Source: Streptomyces sp. HmicA12
Lineage (GTDB): Bacteria > Actinomycetota > Actinomycetes > Streptomycetales > Streptomycetaceae
Assembly (NCBI RefSeq): GCF_000373565.1
Contig: NZ_KB891800.1
Coordinates: 124,001-188,000, forward strand
DNA length: 64,000 bases
Reading direction: 5' to 3'
The translations under genes were made by a program, and so were the position numbers. Shown here piece after piece: positions 24,774 through 33,046 of the stretch. The notes beneath the pieces are model-generated. The model saw only the letters and a program-made list of their open reading frames with translations, ran no database searches and was not told the DNA's origin. How positions within the stretch are numbered: the first letter of the stretch is position 1; each line of letters begins with the position of its first letter.

Positions 24774-26969
24774 TCAGCTCTTGGGCTGCGTCAGGTCGTA
24801 GAAGGTCGCGGACCCCACGGTCACCTTCTTGAAGTTGTCCTCGACCCACGACGTGATCTTCGACGCCGAGCCGGAGCTCGATCCGCCCATGCCGCCTCCA
24901 CCGGAGCCGCTGGAGATGAAGTAGTGGATCCTGCCGTCCTCCACGTACTGCTTGAACTGGGCCGGCGTCGGCGACGGGTCGGTCCCGTTGAACCCGCCGA
25001 TGGCCATCACCGGGTCACCGGTGGCCAGCTGGTAGCTCGCCTGGTTCTGTGAGCCGACGGTGGCCGCGGCCCAGGTGTAGTCGTCGGCGTTCTTCTCCAG
25101 GAGCTTCTTGGCCTTGGAGCTGACCTCGGCGCCGTTGAGCAGGCCGCCCATGCCGCCGCCTCCGCCACCACCGGGACCACCCTCGCCCATGCCGCCGGGC
25201 ATGGTGCCCTGCTGCCCGTTCTGCTGGTTGCCCTGCTGGTTGCCGCCGGGGAATCCCCCGCCCAGCTGGTTGCTGTTGCTGTTGCCATTACCGGTGCCGG
25301 TGCCACCGGTCGGGGGCTGGCCCATCTGGCCGCCGGGGCCACCCTGCTGGTTGCCGCCACCGGGGAAGCCGCCCCGGCCACCACCGCCCCCGCCGGGACC
25401 CCCGCCCATCCCCATCGCGCTGGCACCCGAAGGACCGGCCGTGACGATCGACCCGGAGTGCCCGGTGTTCAACGTACTGATGGTGTACGCGGTCGGCGCG
25501 GCCAGCGACGCGACAAGGCCCAAACCGGCGACTCCGAGCGCCAGTTGACGGTTGAGCCGCCCGGCGAGAGCGAGCCCGAGCCCGGCCACCAGACCGCCCA
25601 CGAGCACGGCCCACCGCAGCCACGGCAGGTAGTCCGGGGTGCGTCCGAGCAGTACGAACCCCCAGACCGCCGTGACGGCCACGGCCGCGCCCAGCGTCAC
25701 GGACCAGGCGATGCGCGAGCGCTCCTCCCACAGCACGGCGGCGCCCATGCCGACGACGGCCGCGAGGTAGGGGGCCAGGGCCACCGTGTAGTACTGGTGG
25801 AAGATGCCGGCCATGAAGCTGAAGATCAGCGTGGTGGTGACCAGCGAGCCGCCCCACGCGAGGAACGCGGCGCGCGCCGTGTCGGTCCGCTTCGCCTTCC
25901 AGGTCAGCACGATCCCGGCGACGAGCAGGATCAGCGCGGCGGGCAGCAGCCACGAGACCTGGCTGCCGATCTCGGAGTTGAACATCCGGGTGAGCCCGGT
26001 CTCGCCCCACTGCCCGGTACCGGTACCACCGCCACCGCCACCCACGCTGCCGGTCTCGTCGCCGTTGATGCGGCCAAGTCCGTTGTAGCCGAAGGTGAGT
26101 TCGAGGAACGAGTTGTTCTGGGAACCGCCGATGTACGGCCGCGAGGACGCGGGCCACAGTTCGACGATCGCCACCCACCAGCCGCCCGCGACGACCATCG
26201 CGAGCCCGGCGAGAGCCAGCTGACCGAGCCGCTTGCGCAGCCGGGTCGGGCCGAAGATCCCGTAGAGGAGGGCCAGCGGCGGCAGGATCAGGAAGGCCTG
26301 CAGCGTCTTCGCGAGGAACGCGAGACCGACGGCCACGCCCGCCCAGACCAGCCACTTCGTGCGGCCCCGCTCCATCGCGCGCAGCACGCAGTACACCGTG
26401 ACGGTCATGAGCAGGGCGAGCAGCGCGTCCGGGTTGTTGAACCGGAACATCAGCGCGGCCACCGGCGTCGTCGCGAACACGGCCATGGTGATCAGGCCCG
26501 CGGCGGCGCCGAACCGGCGGCGCACGGCCGCGTAGAGGACACCGGCGGTGGCCATGCCCATCAGCACCTCGGGGACGAGGATCGCCCACGAGTTGAGGCC
26601 GAAGAGGCGGACGGACAGCGCCATCGGCCACAGCGCGGCCGGCGGCTTGTCGACGGTGATGGCGTTCGCCGCGTCGGACGAGCCGAAGAAGAACGCCTTC
26701 CAGCTCTCGCTGCCCGCCTGGACGGCCGCCGAGTAGAAGGAGTTGGCGTATCCGGAGGCGGAGAGGTTCCAGAGGTAGGCGAGGCCGATGACGAGGAGCA
26801 GACCGAGGAAGGCCGGGCGCACCCAGCGCGCGTCCTCGGGCCGGCCGCGCCATGCGCGGGTGCGGAGCTTGTCCTTGGGCCGACCGTGGCCGCCGCCGGA
26901 TCCGCCGCCCGCCGCGACCGGCGGATCAGCACTCGTACTCGTGGTCGTGGTCGTTTCGATCGTGGTCAT
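24774..26969 (-). CDS. GT39 (ArnT/YkcB-like) membrane glycosyltransferase with a Gly-rich insert
   Basis: 731 aa from ATG 26969 (ATGA overlap with the GT2-GtrA gene). About 12 TM segments: FLGLLLVIGLAYLWNLSASGYANSFYSAAV, the D-K-P-P catalytic-loop motif ITVDKPPAALWPMAL, FRFNNPDALLALLMTVTVYCVLRAM, HQYYTVALAPYLAAVVG. Residues about 555-645 form a Gly/Gln/Asn/Pro-rich stretch. The C-terminal extracytoplasmic domain (KLLEKNADDYTWAAATVGSQNQASYQLATGDPVMAIGGFNGTDPSPT) ends DLTQPKS. It transfers a sugar from a polyprenyl-phosphate donor, probably the product of the GT2 partner, to an envelope acceptor outside the membrane; the acceptor is unknown. Confidence 0.87.
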   Translation of the reverse strand: MTTIETTTTTSTSADPPVAAGGGSGGGHGRPKDKLRTRAWRGRPEDARWVRPAFLGLLLVIGLAYLWNLSASGYANSFYSAAVQAGSESWKAFFFGSSDAANAITVDKPPAALWPMALSVRLFGLNSWAILVPEVLMGMATAGVLYAAVRRRFGAAAGLITMAVFATTPVAALMFRFNNPDALLALLMTVTVYCVLRAMERGRTKWLVWAGVAVGLAFLAKTLQAFLILPPLALLYGIFGPTRLRKRLGQLALAGLAMVVAGGWWVAIVELWPASSRPYIGGSQNNSFLELTFGYNGLGRINGDETGSVGGGGGGTGTGQWGETGLTRMFNSEIGSQVSWLLPAALILLVAGIVLTWKAKRTDTARAAFLAWGGSLVTTTLIFSFMAGIFHQYYTVALAPYLAAVVGMGAAVLWEERSRIAWSVTLGAAVAVTAVWGFVLLGRTPDYLPWLRWAVLVGGLVAGLGLALAGRLNRQLALGVAGLGLVASLAAPTAYTISTLNTGHSGSIVTAGPSGASAMGMGGGPGGGGGGRGGFPGGGNQQGGPGGQMGQPPTGGTGTGNGNSNSNQLGGGFPGGNQQGNQQNGQQGTMPGGMGEGGPGGGGGGGMGGLLNGAEVSSKAKKLLEKNADDYTWAAATVGSQNQASYQLATGDPVMAIGGFNGTDPSPTPAQFKQYVEDGRIHYFISSGSGGGGMGGSSSGSASKITSWVEDNFKKVTVGSATFYDLTQPKS

Positions 26970-28366
26970 CGCTGGTCCCTGGAGTCGAGGTAGGGGTCGT
27001 GCGCGCGCGCCGGCGTCATCCGCACGGTGGCGTCGTCCCAGGCCCGCGGAACCTGAGGTGTCTGAACGGTCGAGGTGGGTGCGGGAGTCGAGGCGGGCCG
27101 GTCGGGGAACACCCACGCCCGGAAGAGCAGGAAGCGCAGCACGGTCGCCGCGAGGTTGGCCGCGATGAGCACGGCCAGTTCGGTGGAGTGCGCGGGGTCG
27201 CTGGAGGCGGCGTTGAGCGCGGCCAGCGACCCGCTGGTCAGGGCGAGCCCGATGCCGAAGACGACGAGCCCCTGGGCCTGGTGCCGGACGGCCTTGTCGC
27301 GGCCGCGCACCCCGAAGGTCAGGCGCCGGTTGGCGGCGGTGTTGGCGAAGGCCGACACCAGCAGGGCCAGCGCGTTGGCGACCTGCGACCCCGTGAACGT
27401 ACGGAAGCCGGAGTACAGCAGCAGGTAGAACAGCGTCGACAGCGCGCCCACGACGCAGAAGCCGACCAGCTGGCGCGCCAACCCCTTCGGAACACCAGGG
27501 AGTTGGCGGTCGCGCGGGTCGTCCCCGAAGGGCCGCGCGAGCCGGTCGAGGGCCAGCGAGCCGGTGGCGAGGGCCCGGCCCACCCGCCACACGCCCTTCA
27601 GGTCGTCGGTCGCGGTCCTGACGATGTGGACGGTCGAGTTCGGGTCGTCGACCCAGTCGACGGGCACTTCGTGGATCCGCAGCCCGGCGCGCTCGGCGAG
27701 GACCAGCATCTCCGTGTCGAAGAACCATCCGGTGTCCTCGATCAGTGGCAGCAGCGCCTGCGCGACATCGCGCCGGATCGCCTTGAAGCCGCACTGGGCG
27801 TCGGAGAACCGGGCCTGCAGCGAGCCGCGCAGGATCAGGTTGTAGGCCCGCGAGATGAACTCCCGCTTCGGCCCGCGCACGACTCGCGAGGAGCGGGCGA
27901 GCCGGGACCCGATCGCCAGGTCCGAGTGGCCCGAGATCAGCGGGGCGACGAGCGGCAGCAGCGCGTTCAGGTCGGTGGACAGGTCCACGTCCATGTACGC
28001 GAGGATCGGCGCGTCGGACGCCGACCACACGGTGCGCAGGGCGCGCCCGCGGCCCTTCTGCTCCAGGCGGAAGTACGCGACCCCGGACAGCTCGCCGGTC
28101 AGCCGGCGCGCCACCTCCGGGGTGGTGTCGGTGGAGGCGTTGTCCGCGACGGTGATGCGGAAGCGGTACGGGAAGGTGCGGACCAGGTGGGCGTGCAGTC
28201 CGCGCACGCACTCACCCAGGTCCTTTTCCTCGTTGTAGACGGGGATGACGACATCCAGGACCGGCACGCTGCCGATACCGCTGCCCGCCGGGAGGTGCTC
28301 CCGCGCAGGCAGCGCGCCGAGCTTCGCGGCGGTGGGGTCGATGCCCGGAGAAGAGTCGGTTCGCAT
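26966..28366 (-). CDS. GT2 polyprenyl-phosphate glycosyltransferase fused to a GtrA membrane domain
   Basis: 466 aa from ATG 28366 (MRTDSSPG); a TTG six codons upstream is possible. Residues about 35-260 are GT2: VLDVVIPVYNEEKDLGECVRGLH, VADNASTDTTPEVA, ILAYMDVDLSTDLNALLPLVAP (DxD), SDAQCGFKAIRRDVAQALLP. Residues about 285-410 are GtrA with four TM helices (LVGFCVVGALSTLFYLLLYSGFR, VANALALLVSAFANTAANRRLTF). It makes a polyprenyl-phosphate sugar and may flip it, feeding the GT39 enzyme downstream. It begins 26 bp after the histidine kinase. Confidence 0.9.
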   Translation of the reverse strand: MRTDSSPGIDPTAAKLGALPAREHLPAGSGIGSVPVLDVVIPVYNEEKDLGECVRGLHAHLVRTFPYRFRITVADNASTDTTPEVARRLTGELSGVAYFRLEQKGRGRALRTVWSASDAPILAYMDVDLSTDLNALLPLVAPLISGHSDLAIGSRLARSSRVVRGPKREFISRAYNLILRGSLQARFSDAQCGFKAIRRDVAQALLPLIEDTGWFFDTEMLVLAERAGLRIHEVPVDWVDDPNSTVHIVRTATDDLKGVWRVGRALATGSLALDRLARPFGDDPRDRQLPGVPKGLARQLVGFCVVGALSTLFYLLLYSGFRTFTGSQVANALALLVSAFANTAANRRLTFGVRGRDKAVRHQAQGLVVFGIGLALTSGSLAALNAASSDPAHSTELAVLIAANLAATVLRFLLFRAWVFPDRPASTPAPTSTVQTPQVPRAWDDATVRMTPARAHDPYLDSRDQR

Positions 28367-28392
28367 GCCATCGACATTCGCCAACCCCGCTG

Positions 28393-30003
28393 TCAGCGCT
28401 GTGTGGTGAGGCTTTGCCCTGCCTGTGAGTACGGCTGTGGGTACACCTGCGCAGGTGTCACGGACGCTTCGGCGCCCGCCGGGAGCGCGCTGACGGGCTC
28501 GTCGTGAGCCGGCAGATGCACGGTGAACACGGTCCGGCCTGGCACGCTGTCGACAGTCACGGCACCGCCGTGCGCGGCCGCGACGGCCTGCACGATGGCG
28601 AGCCCCAGCCCGGTCGAACCCGCCTTCCTGGACCGCGAGGAGTCGCCGCGCGCGAACCGCTCGAAGACGTGCGGCGCCAGCTCGGCGGGGATGCCCGGCC
28701 CGTCGTCCTGCACGTCGAGACAGACCCAGGGCCCGTGCCGGTGCACGCGGGCGGTGACGGTGGTGCCGGGCGGGGTGTGCGTACGGGCGTTGGCCAGCAG
28801 GTTGACGAGGACCTGCTGCAGCCGCGCGGAGTCGGCGAGCACGGAGGCGGGCTCGTCGGGCAGTTCGAGCCGCCAGTTGTGGCCCTGCCCGGCGGCGCGG
28901 GCGTCGCTCAGCACGTCGATGACGAGGGGGGACAGGTCGGTCGGCTGGTACGAGAGCGGCCGCCCGGCATCGAGCCGCGCGAGCAGCAGCAGGTCCTCGA
29001 CCAGGCCCGTCATGCGGTGCGCCTCGGACTCGACGCGGGTGAGGGCGTGCCGCGTATCGGGCCCGACCTCTTCCCGCCCGCGCCGGGTCAGTTCGGCGTA
29101 CCCGCGGATGGAGGCGAGCGGGGTGCGCAGCTCATGGCTGGCGTCCGCGACGAACTGCCGCACGCGCGTCTCGCTCTGCTGGCGCGCGTGCAGGGCGCCG
29201 TGGATGTGATCGAGCATGCGGTTGAGCGCGGCACCGACCTGCCCGACCTCGGTCCTCGGATCGGCCTCGGCGTCGGGGACACGCTCGTAGAGGGTCACCT
29301 CACCGCTGTGGAGCGGGAGTTCGGAGACCCGGGTGGCGGTGGCGGCGACGCGACGCAGGGGGCGGAGGGTGACGCCGACCATGATGGCGCCCGCGGCACC
29401 GGCGGCCACGAGGGCGGCGGCGGCCACGCAGACCTCGGTGATGATGAGCTTGTTGATGGTGGTGTCGACCTCGGCGGTGGGGCGGCCGACGTAGAAGTCA
29501 CCCTTGCTGCCGCTGGCGTACACGACACGGTAGGAGCCGAGCCCGGGCAGCTCGACGGTGTGCTCCTGCTTGTCCTTCGAGACGCTGTCCAGCGCCTTGA
29601 GCTGGTCGGAGGTCAGGTCCTTGGTGGTCGTCTGCAGACCACCGGCGTCGGTGGTCCCGTCGACGTTGCGCGCGCCGTCGGTCGCCCGGCCGTCGCTGAC
29701 CTCGGCGCCTATGGTCCCGGCGTTGGAGCCGCGGGTCACGAAGTCCAGCGGTCCCTCGTCGACGAGGTTCTGCGGCGTCGGCATGCCGTGACCGGTCTGG
29801 CCGGGGAGGTCCTGCGGCTGCGGCCCAGCGGCCCGCATCGCGATGCCCTGCACCTGCTCGTCGAGCTGGTCGTACAGATACGAGTGCAGCGAAACCGTCG
29901 TCACGACCCCGATCACCGAGGCCACCACGGCCAGCAACGCCACCGCGGACACGACCAGGCGTGTCCGCAGCGTCCGGGGCCGCGCCCCGCGCCTCCGGCT
30001 CAC
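28393..30003 (-). CDS. Membrane sensor histidine kinase
   Basis: 536 aa from GTG 30003, overlapping the response-regulator stop (GTGA). TM1 at about 12-35, extracellular sensor region of about 150 residues with no recognised fold, TM2 about 190-215, HAMP, then HisKA with H290 (FVADASHELRTPLASIRGYAE). HATPase_c has N405 (QQVLVNLLANARTHTPPG), DDGPGIP and GLGLAIV. A catalytically complete kinase. Operon with the response regulator upstream and the two glycosyltransferases downstream. Signal unknown. Confidence 0.92.
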   Translation of the reverse strand: MSRRRGARPRTLRTRLVVSAVALLAVVASVIGVVTTVSLHSYLYDQLDEQVQGIAMRAAGPQPQDLPGQTGHGMPTPQNLVDEGPLDFVTRGSNAGTIGAEVSDGRATDGARNVDGTTDAGGLQTTTKDLTSDQLKALDSVSKDKQEHTVELPGLGSYRVVYASGSKGDFYVGRPTAEVDTTINKLIITEVCVAAAALVAAGAAGAIMVGVTLRPLRRVAATATRVSELPLHSGEVTLYERVPDAEADPRTEVGQVGAALNRMLDHIHGALHARQQSETRVRQFVADASHELRTPLASIRGYAELTRRGREEVGPDTRHALTRVESEAHRMTGLVEDLLLLARLDAGRPLSYQPTDLSPLVIDVLSDARAAGQGHNWRLELPDEPASVLADSARLQQVLVNLLANARTHTPPGTTVTARVHRHGPWVCLDVQDDGPGIPAELAPHVFERFARGDSSRSRKAGSTGLGLAIVQAVAAAHGGAVTVDSVPGRTVFTVHLPAHDEPVSALPAGAEASVTPAQVYPQPYSQAGQSLTTQR

Positions 30004-30749
30004 GACACCGTCGTGGCGGCCGGCTTGATCAGGTATCCGGCACCGCGCCGCGTGTGGATCATCGGCTCGCGCCCGGCGTCGATCTTCCGTCGCAGGTAGG
30101 AGATGTACAGCTCGACGACGTTGGCCTGGCCGCCGAAGTCGTAGCTCCACACCCGGTCCAGGATCTGCGCCTTGCTGAGCACGCGCCGCGGATTGCGCAT
30201 GAGGAACCGCAGCAGCTCGAACTCGGTGGCGGTCAGGTGGATGCCGGTCCCGCCCCGGGACACCTCGTGGCTGTCCTCGTCGAGCATCAGGTCACCCACG
30301 ACCAGCACGGAGTCGCTGCGCCGGTCGGCGGCACCGGTCCGCCGGATCAGTCCGCGCAGCCGCGCGACGACCTCCTCCAGGCTGAACGGCTTGGTGACGT
30401 AGTCGTCGCCACCCGCGGTCAGCCCGGCGATCCGGTCCTCGACGGCGTCCTTGGCGGTCAGGAACAGCACGGGCACTTCCGGCTGCTCGCGGCGGAGCCG
30501 CCCGAGCACGCTCAGCCCGTCCATGTCCGGCAGCATCATGTCGAGCACGACGGCGTCGGGCCGGAACTCGCGTGCGGTCTGCACGGCTCCGGCCCCGTCG
30601 CCGGCGCTGCGGATCTGCCAGCCTTCGTAACGCAGGGCCATGGACAACAGCTCGGTGATCGACTGCTCGTCGTCCACGACAAGCACCCGGACAGGGCTCC
30701 CGTCCGGCCTCAGCAGTTCGGTACGCCCCTGGGGCGAGGTCGCGGTCAT
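30000..30749 (-). CDS. OmpR/PhoB-type response regulator
   Basis: 249 aa from ATG 30749; no ribosome site is evident, so it may be translated from a leaderless or very short-leader mRNA. Receiver: VRVLVVDDEQSITELLSMALRYEGW, phospho-acceptor D70 in VVLDMMLPDMDG, FLTAKD, DDYVTKPFS. Winged HTH: LTATEFELLRFLMRNPRRVLSKAQILDRVWSYDFGGQANVVELYISYLRRKID. Pairs with the kinase overlapping its stop codon. An inverted repeat CCTGTGA...TCACAGG lies upstream (30793-30820) and could be its own binding site. Confidence 0.93.
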   Translation of the reverse strand: MTATSPQGRTELLRPDGSPVRVLVVDDEQSITELLSMALRYEGWQIRSAGDGAGAVQTAREFRPDAVVLDMMLPDMDGLSVLGRLRREQPEVPVLFLTAKDAVEDRIAGLTAGGDDYVTKPFSLEEVVARLRGLIRRTGAADRRSDSVLVVGDLMLDEDSHEVSRGGTGIHLTATEFELLRFLMRNPRRVLSKAQILDRVWSYDFGGQANVVELYISYLRRKIDAGREPMIHTRRGAGYLIKPAATTVS

Positions 30750-30792
30750 GTTGCAACCATGCTGCGGTCCTCTGAGAACACCCTTTTCCTTA

Positions 30793-30820
30793 CCTGTGAA
30801 TACCCTGAGAAACTCACAGG
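30793..30820. promoter_or_regulatory. Inverted repeat upstream of the two-component operon
   Basis: CCTGTGA (30793-30799) and TCACAGG (30814-30820), 14-bp spacer, 44 bp upstream of the response-regulator ATG. Direct CCTGAG-like motifs surround it. Candidate autoregulatory site; OmpR regulators usually prefer direct repeats, so this is tentative. Confidence 0.4.
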
Positions 30821-30903
30821 CGCCTCTGAGGAATCGCGAGGCGACTGACAAAACAGCAGGTCAGAAGCCTCACGAATCCTCAGGAATCACCAAGCCGAGC
30901 CTT

Positions 30904-31656
30904 TCAGCACGTAAGCCCGCGCCCCGGTGAAACCCGGAGAACCCGGCTGAACCCGACATAGAGCTCGACCCGGTGCTTCATCTGCGCGGTGTTCGCGCCG
31001 CCGTTCGCGCCGTCGCACTCGGCGGTCCCGTTCAGGCTGCGGATCGTCTCCCCGAAGCCGGCCCCGGACACCATGGCGTCGTGTCCGGTCATGGTTCCCG
31101 GACCGGTCTGCGTGTTCCAGTACCAAAGGGCCGTCATCCAGGCCACGGCCGGATCCCGCTCGACGAGCCACGGTTCGTGCAGCAGATCGAGCCCGAGCGC
31201 GTCACCGGCGGCCTTGTAGTTGAAGTTCCAGCTGAGCATGATCGCGCCCCGCCCGTAGTAGGCGTCGTGCCCGGCCGGACAGCCGTAACTCCGGGCCTCG
31301 TCGCAGAAGATGGGGTACGTGGACGTGTTCTGCGCGACGACGTAGTACAGCCCGCCGGTCTCGTGCGAGACATTGGCGAGGAACGCGGCGGCCTCCCGCT
31401 CCCGCGCGGCCCGCCCACCCGTGTGCGCGAACCGCGGATACGCCTTCGTGGCCTCGACGAGCCCGTCGTACGTGAAGAACGCGTTCCGCTCCGGGAACAT
31501 CCGCTCGAACTGCGCCTCGCTGACGACGAACCGCCCCTGGTGGTGCCCGTGCCCCTCGGAGGCGGTCGCCGCGCCCGGCGCGACGACGACCCCGGCGATC
31601 CCGGCGACGGCGGCCGCCACCCACACCACGCGTCTTGTGAACCAGAGCCCGAACAT
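30904..31656 (-). CDS. Secreted GH19 chitinase-like protein lacking the second catalytic glutamate
   Basis: 250 aa. Signal peptide to about residue 33 (VVWVAAAVAGIAGVVVAPGAATA), then directly the GH19 domain; no carbohydrate-binding module. Family signatures: ERNAFFTYDGLVEATKAYPRFA, FLANVSHETGG with general acid E99, YGCPAGHDAYYGRG, LSWNFNYKAAGDALGLDLLHEPWLVERDPAVAW, GFGETIRSLNG. The normal GH19 base, nine residues after the acid (VVEQNT in relatives I remember), is Ala108 here (VVAQNT), and GRGPxQLSWN is GRGAIMLSWN. Strong AGGTACTGAC/GGAGG leader and a DasR-type site upstream. Probably impaired or inactive as a chitinase; a chitin-binding role is possible. Confidence 0.85.
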   Translation of the reverse strand: MFGLWFTRRVVWVAAAVAGIAGVVVAPGAATASEGHGHHQGRFVVSEAQFERMFPERNAFFTYDGLVEATKAYPRFAHTGGRAAREREAAAFLANVSHETGGLYYVVAQNTSTYPIFCDEARSYGCPAGHDAYYGRGAIMLSWNFNYKAAGDALGLDLLHEPWLVERDPAVAWMTALWYWNTQTGPGTMTGHDAMVSGAGFGETIRSLNGTAECDGANGGANTAQMKHRVELYVGFSRVLRVSPGRGLTC

Positions 31657-31678
31657 GTCAGTACCTCCGTGGAGTTCA

Positions 31679-31694
31679 CCTGGTCTGGACCAAT
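31679..31694. promoter_or_regulatory. DasR-type responsive element (dre) upstream of the chitinase-like gene
   Basis: TGGTCTGGACCA (31681-31692), one base from the perfect palindrome TGGTCTAGACCA, 25 bp upstream of the ATG. DasR, the GlcNAc-responsive GntR repressor of streptomycetes, binds ACTGGTCTAGACCACT-like sites in chitinase promoters; the match is recalled knowledge plus sequence. Confidence 0.75.
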
Positions 31695-31749
31695 CGATCC
31701 GCGGCGGTACCTACCCACCCCAACTCCCGTCACACACACGTCACTTGAG

Positions 31750-32637
31750 TCACAGCCCGAACAGCTCGGCGCCATTGCGGTAGCAGACGGCGCGCACCCA
31801 CTCCTCTCCCAGGCCGAGGCGCTCGATCGACTCCAGCTGATGCACGTACGGATAGGGGATGTTGGGGAAGTCACTGCCCAGCAGCACCCGGTCCCCGAGA
31901 TCCACCAGCCGCCCCAACTCCCCTCTCGGGAAGGGTGATTGCCGCTCCACGAAGTCGGTGAACGCCATCGTCGTGTCGAGCCGCACCTCGCGGTACCGCT
32001 CGGCCAGGTCCAGGAACTCCGTGTACTCCGGCATCCCCATGTGCGCGACGATCAGCCGCAGCCGGGGATGGCGCGCGAGGACCCGCTCCATCGGCCCCGG
32101 CCCGGTGTGCTTGCCCGGCGCGGGCCCGGACCCGCAGTGCGTCACGACAGGGACCCCGGCCTCGGCCAGCACGCCCCACACGGGATCGAGCAACGCGTCG
32201 GTCGGGTCGTACGCCCCCACCTGCACATGCGCCTTGAAGACCCGCGTGCCCTCCTCGACGGCCCGCCGCACATACGCCTCCGCGCCCGCCTCGGGGAAGA
32301 AGGTCGCGGTCCGCAGGCACCCGGCCGTCCGCCGGGCGAAGTCCGCACCCCACTCGTTGAGCCACTCGGCCATCCCGGCCTTGTGCGGATACAGCATCGC
32401 GGTGAAGGCCACGACCCCGAACTCCCGCATGCGCGCGACCCGTCGGTCCTCCGCCTCCCGGTACGTGATCGGCCACTCGCCGCCCGTCAGCGGCCCGGCC
32501 GAGTCGAAGTACGCCCACACCTTGCGCAGCACCCGCTCGGGCATGAAGTGCGTGTGCACGTCGACGAGCCCGGGCAGCCCGTGCCGCGCGAGGAACCCGG
32601 CGACGAGGCCGGCCTCACCGGCGTCGGGGCTACTCAC
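31750..32637 (-). CDS. ACMSD-type amidohydrolase (Amidohydro_2)
   Basis: 295 aa from GTG 32637, which overlaps the stop of the preceding ABM gene. Metal-site motifs in order: DVHTHFMP (H-x-H), VFKAHVQ, VVTHCGSG, LIVAHMGMPEY, LLGSDFPNIPYPY (Asp). The MRxFGVVAFTAMLYPHKAGMAEWLNEW segment is typical of the TIM-barrel amidohydrolase 2 family, which includes decarboxylases and lactonases. Reaction not assignable. Coupled to the ABM gene. Confidence 0.85.
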   Translation of the reverse strand: MSSPDAGEAGLVAGFLARHGLPGLVDVHTHFMPERVLRKVWAYFDSAGPLTGGEWPITYREAEDRRVARMREFGVVAFTAMLYPHKAGMAEWLNEWGADFARRTAGCLRTATFFPEAGAEAYVRRAVEEGTRVFKAHVQVGAYDPTDALLDPVWGVLAEAGVPVVTHCGSGPAPGKHTGPGPMERVLARHPRLRLIVAHMGMPEYTEFLDLAERYREVRLDTTMAFTDFVERQSPFPRGELGRLVDLGDRVLLGSDFPNIPYPYVHQLESIERLGLGEEWVRAVCYRNGAELFGL

Positions 32638-32983
32638 GCACGAACCCATGGCTGCGCTCGACCTTGGCGACGTGCACGGTGTACCGCTCGTACCACTCGG
32701 CCCGCCCCTGCTTCTGCGCGTCCCGATGCTCGCCCCGCGACCGCCACTGCTCGATCGCGGCGACGTCCCGGAAGTAGCCGACGGTGATCCCGAGCCCGCC
32801 GGGCGTCCCTGCGGACTCGTGCCCGAGATACCCCGGGATCTCCCGCACCAGCTCGTGCATCAGATAGGCGGTCTCCCCGTACCCGCGGTCCTCTTCGGTC
32901 CGCGCGGAGCTGAACACCACCACGTAATAACGCAGTTCGAAGGCCGGCAACGGCGCGACAGGCGCCTCGGCGTGATCACTCAT
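32630..32983 (-). CDS. Antibiotic-biosynthesis-monooxygenase-like (ABM) domain protein
   Basis: 117 aa from ATG 32983 (MSDHAEAPVAPLPAFELRYYVVVFSSARTEED). A dimeric ferredoxin-like barrel: FELRYYVVVFSS, MHELVREIPGYLGHESAG, GLGITVGYFRDVAAIEQWRSRGEHRDAQKQGRAEWYERYTVHVAKVERSHG, matching ABM/DUF4188-like small oxygenases and stress proteins. It overlaps the amidohydrolase start by 8 bp. Confidence 0.82.
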   Translation of the reverse strand: MSDHAEAPVAPLPAFELRYYVVVFSSARTEEDRGYGETAYLMHELVREIPGYLGHESAGTPGGLGITVGYFRDVAAIEQWRSRGEHRDAQKQGRAEWYERYTVHVAKVERSHGFVRE

Positions 32984-33046
32984 GGCCCTACGGTCACCCG
33001 CGCCCACCCCCCTGTCCACCCTTCCCGCCGCTTCCTCGCCGTCCGC

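Noticed and set aside
26970..28211. Extension of the GT39 frame upstream to give a 1145-aa protein
   Set aside because: The extra part lies in the GT2-GtrA gene on another frame and lacks its motifs; ATG 26969 has the ATGA coupling.
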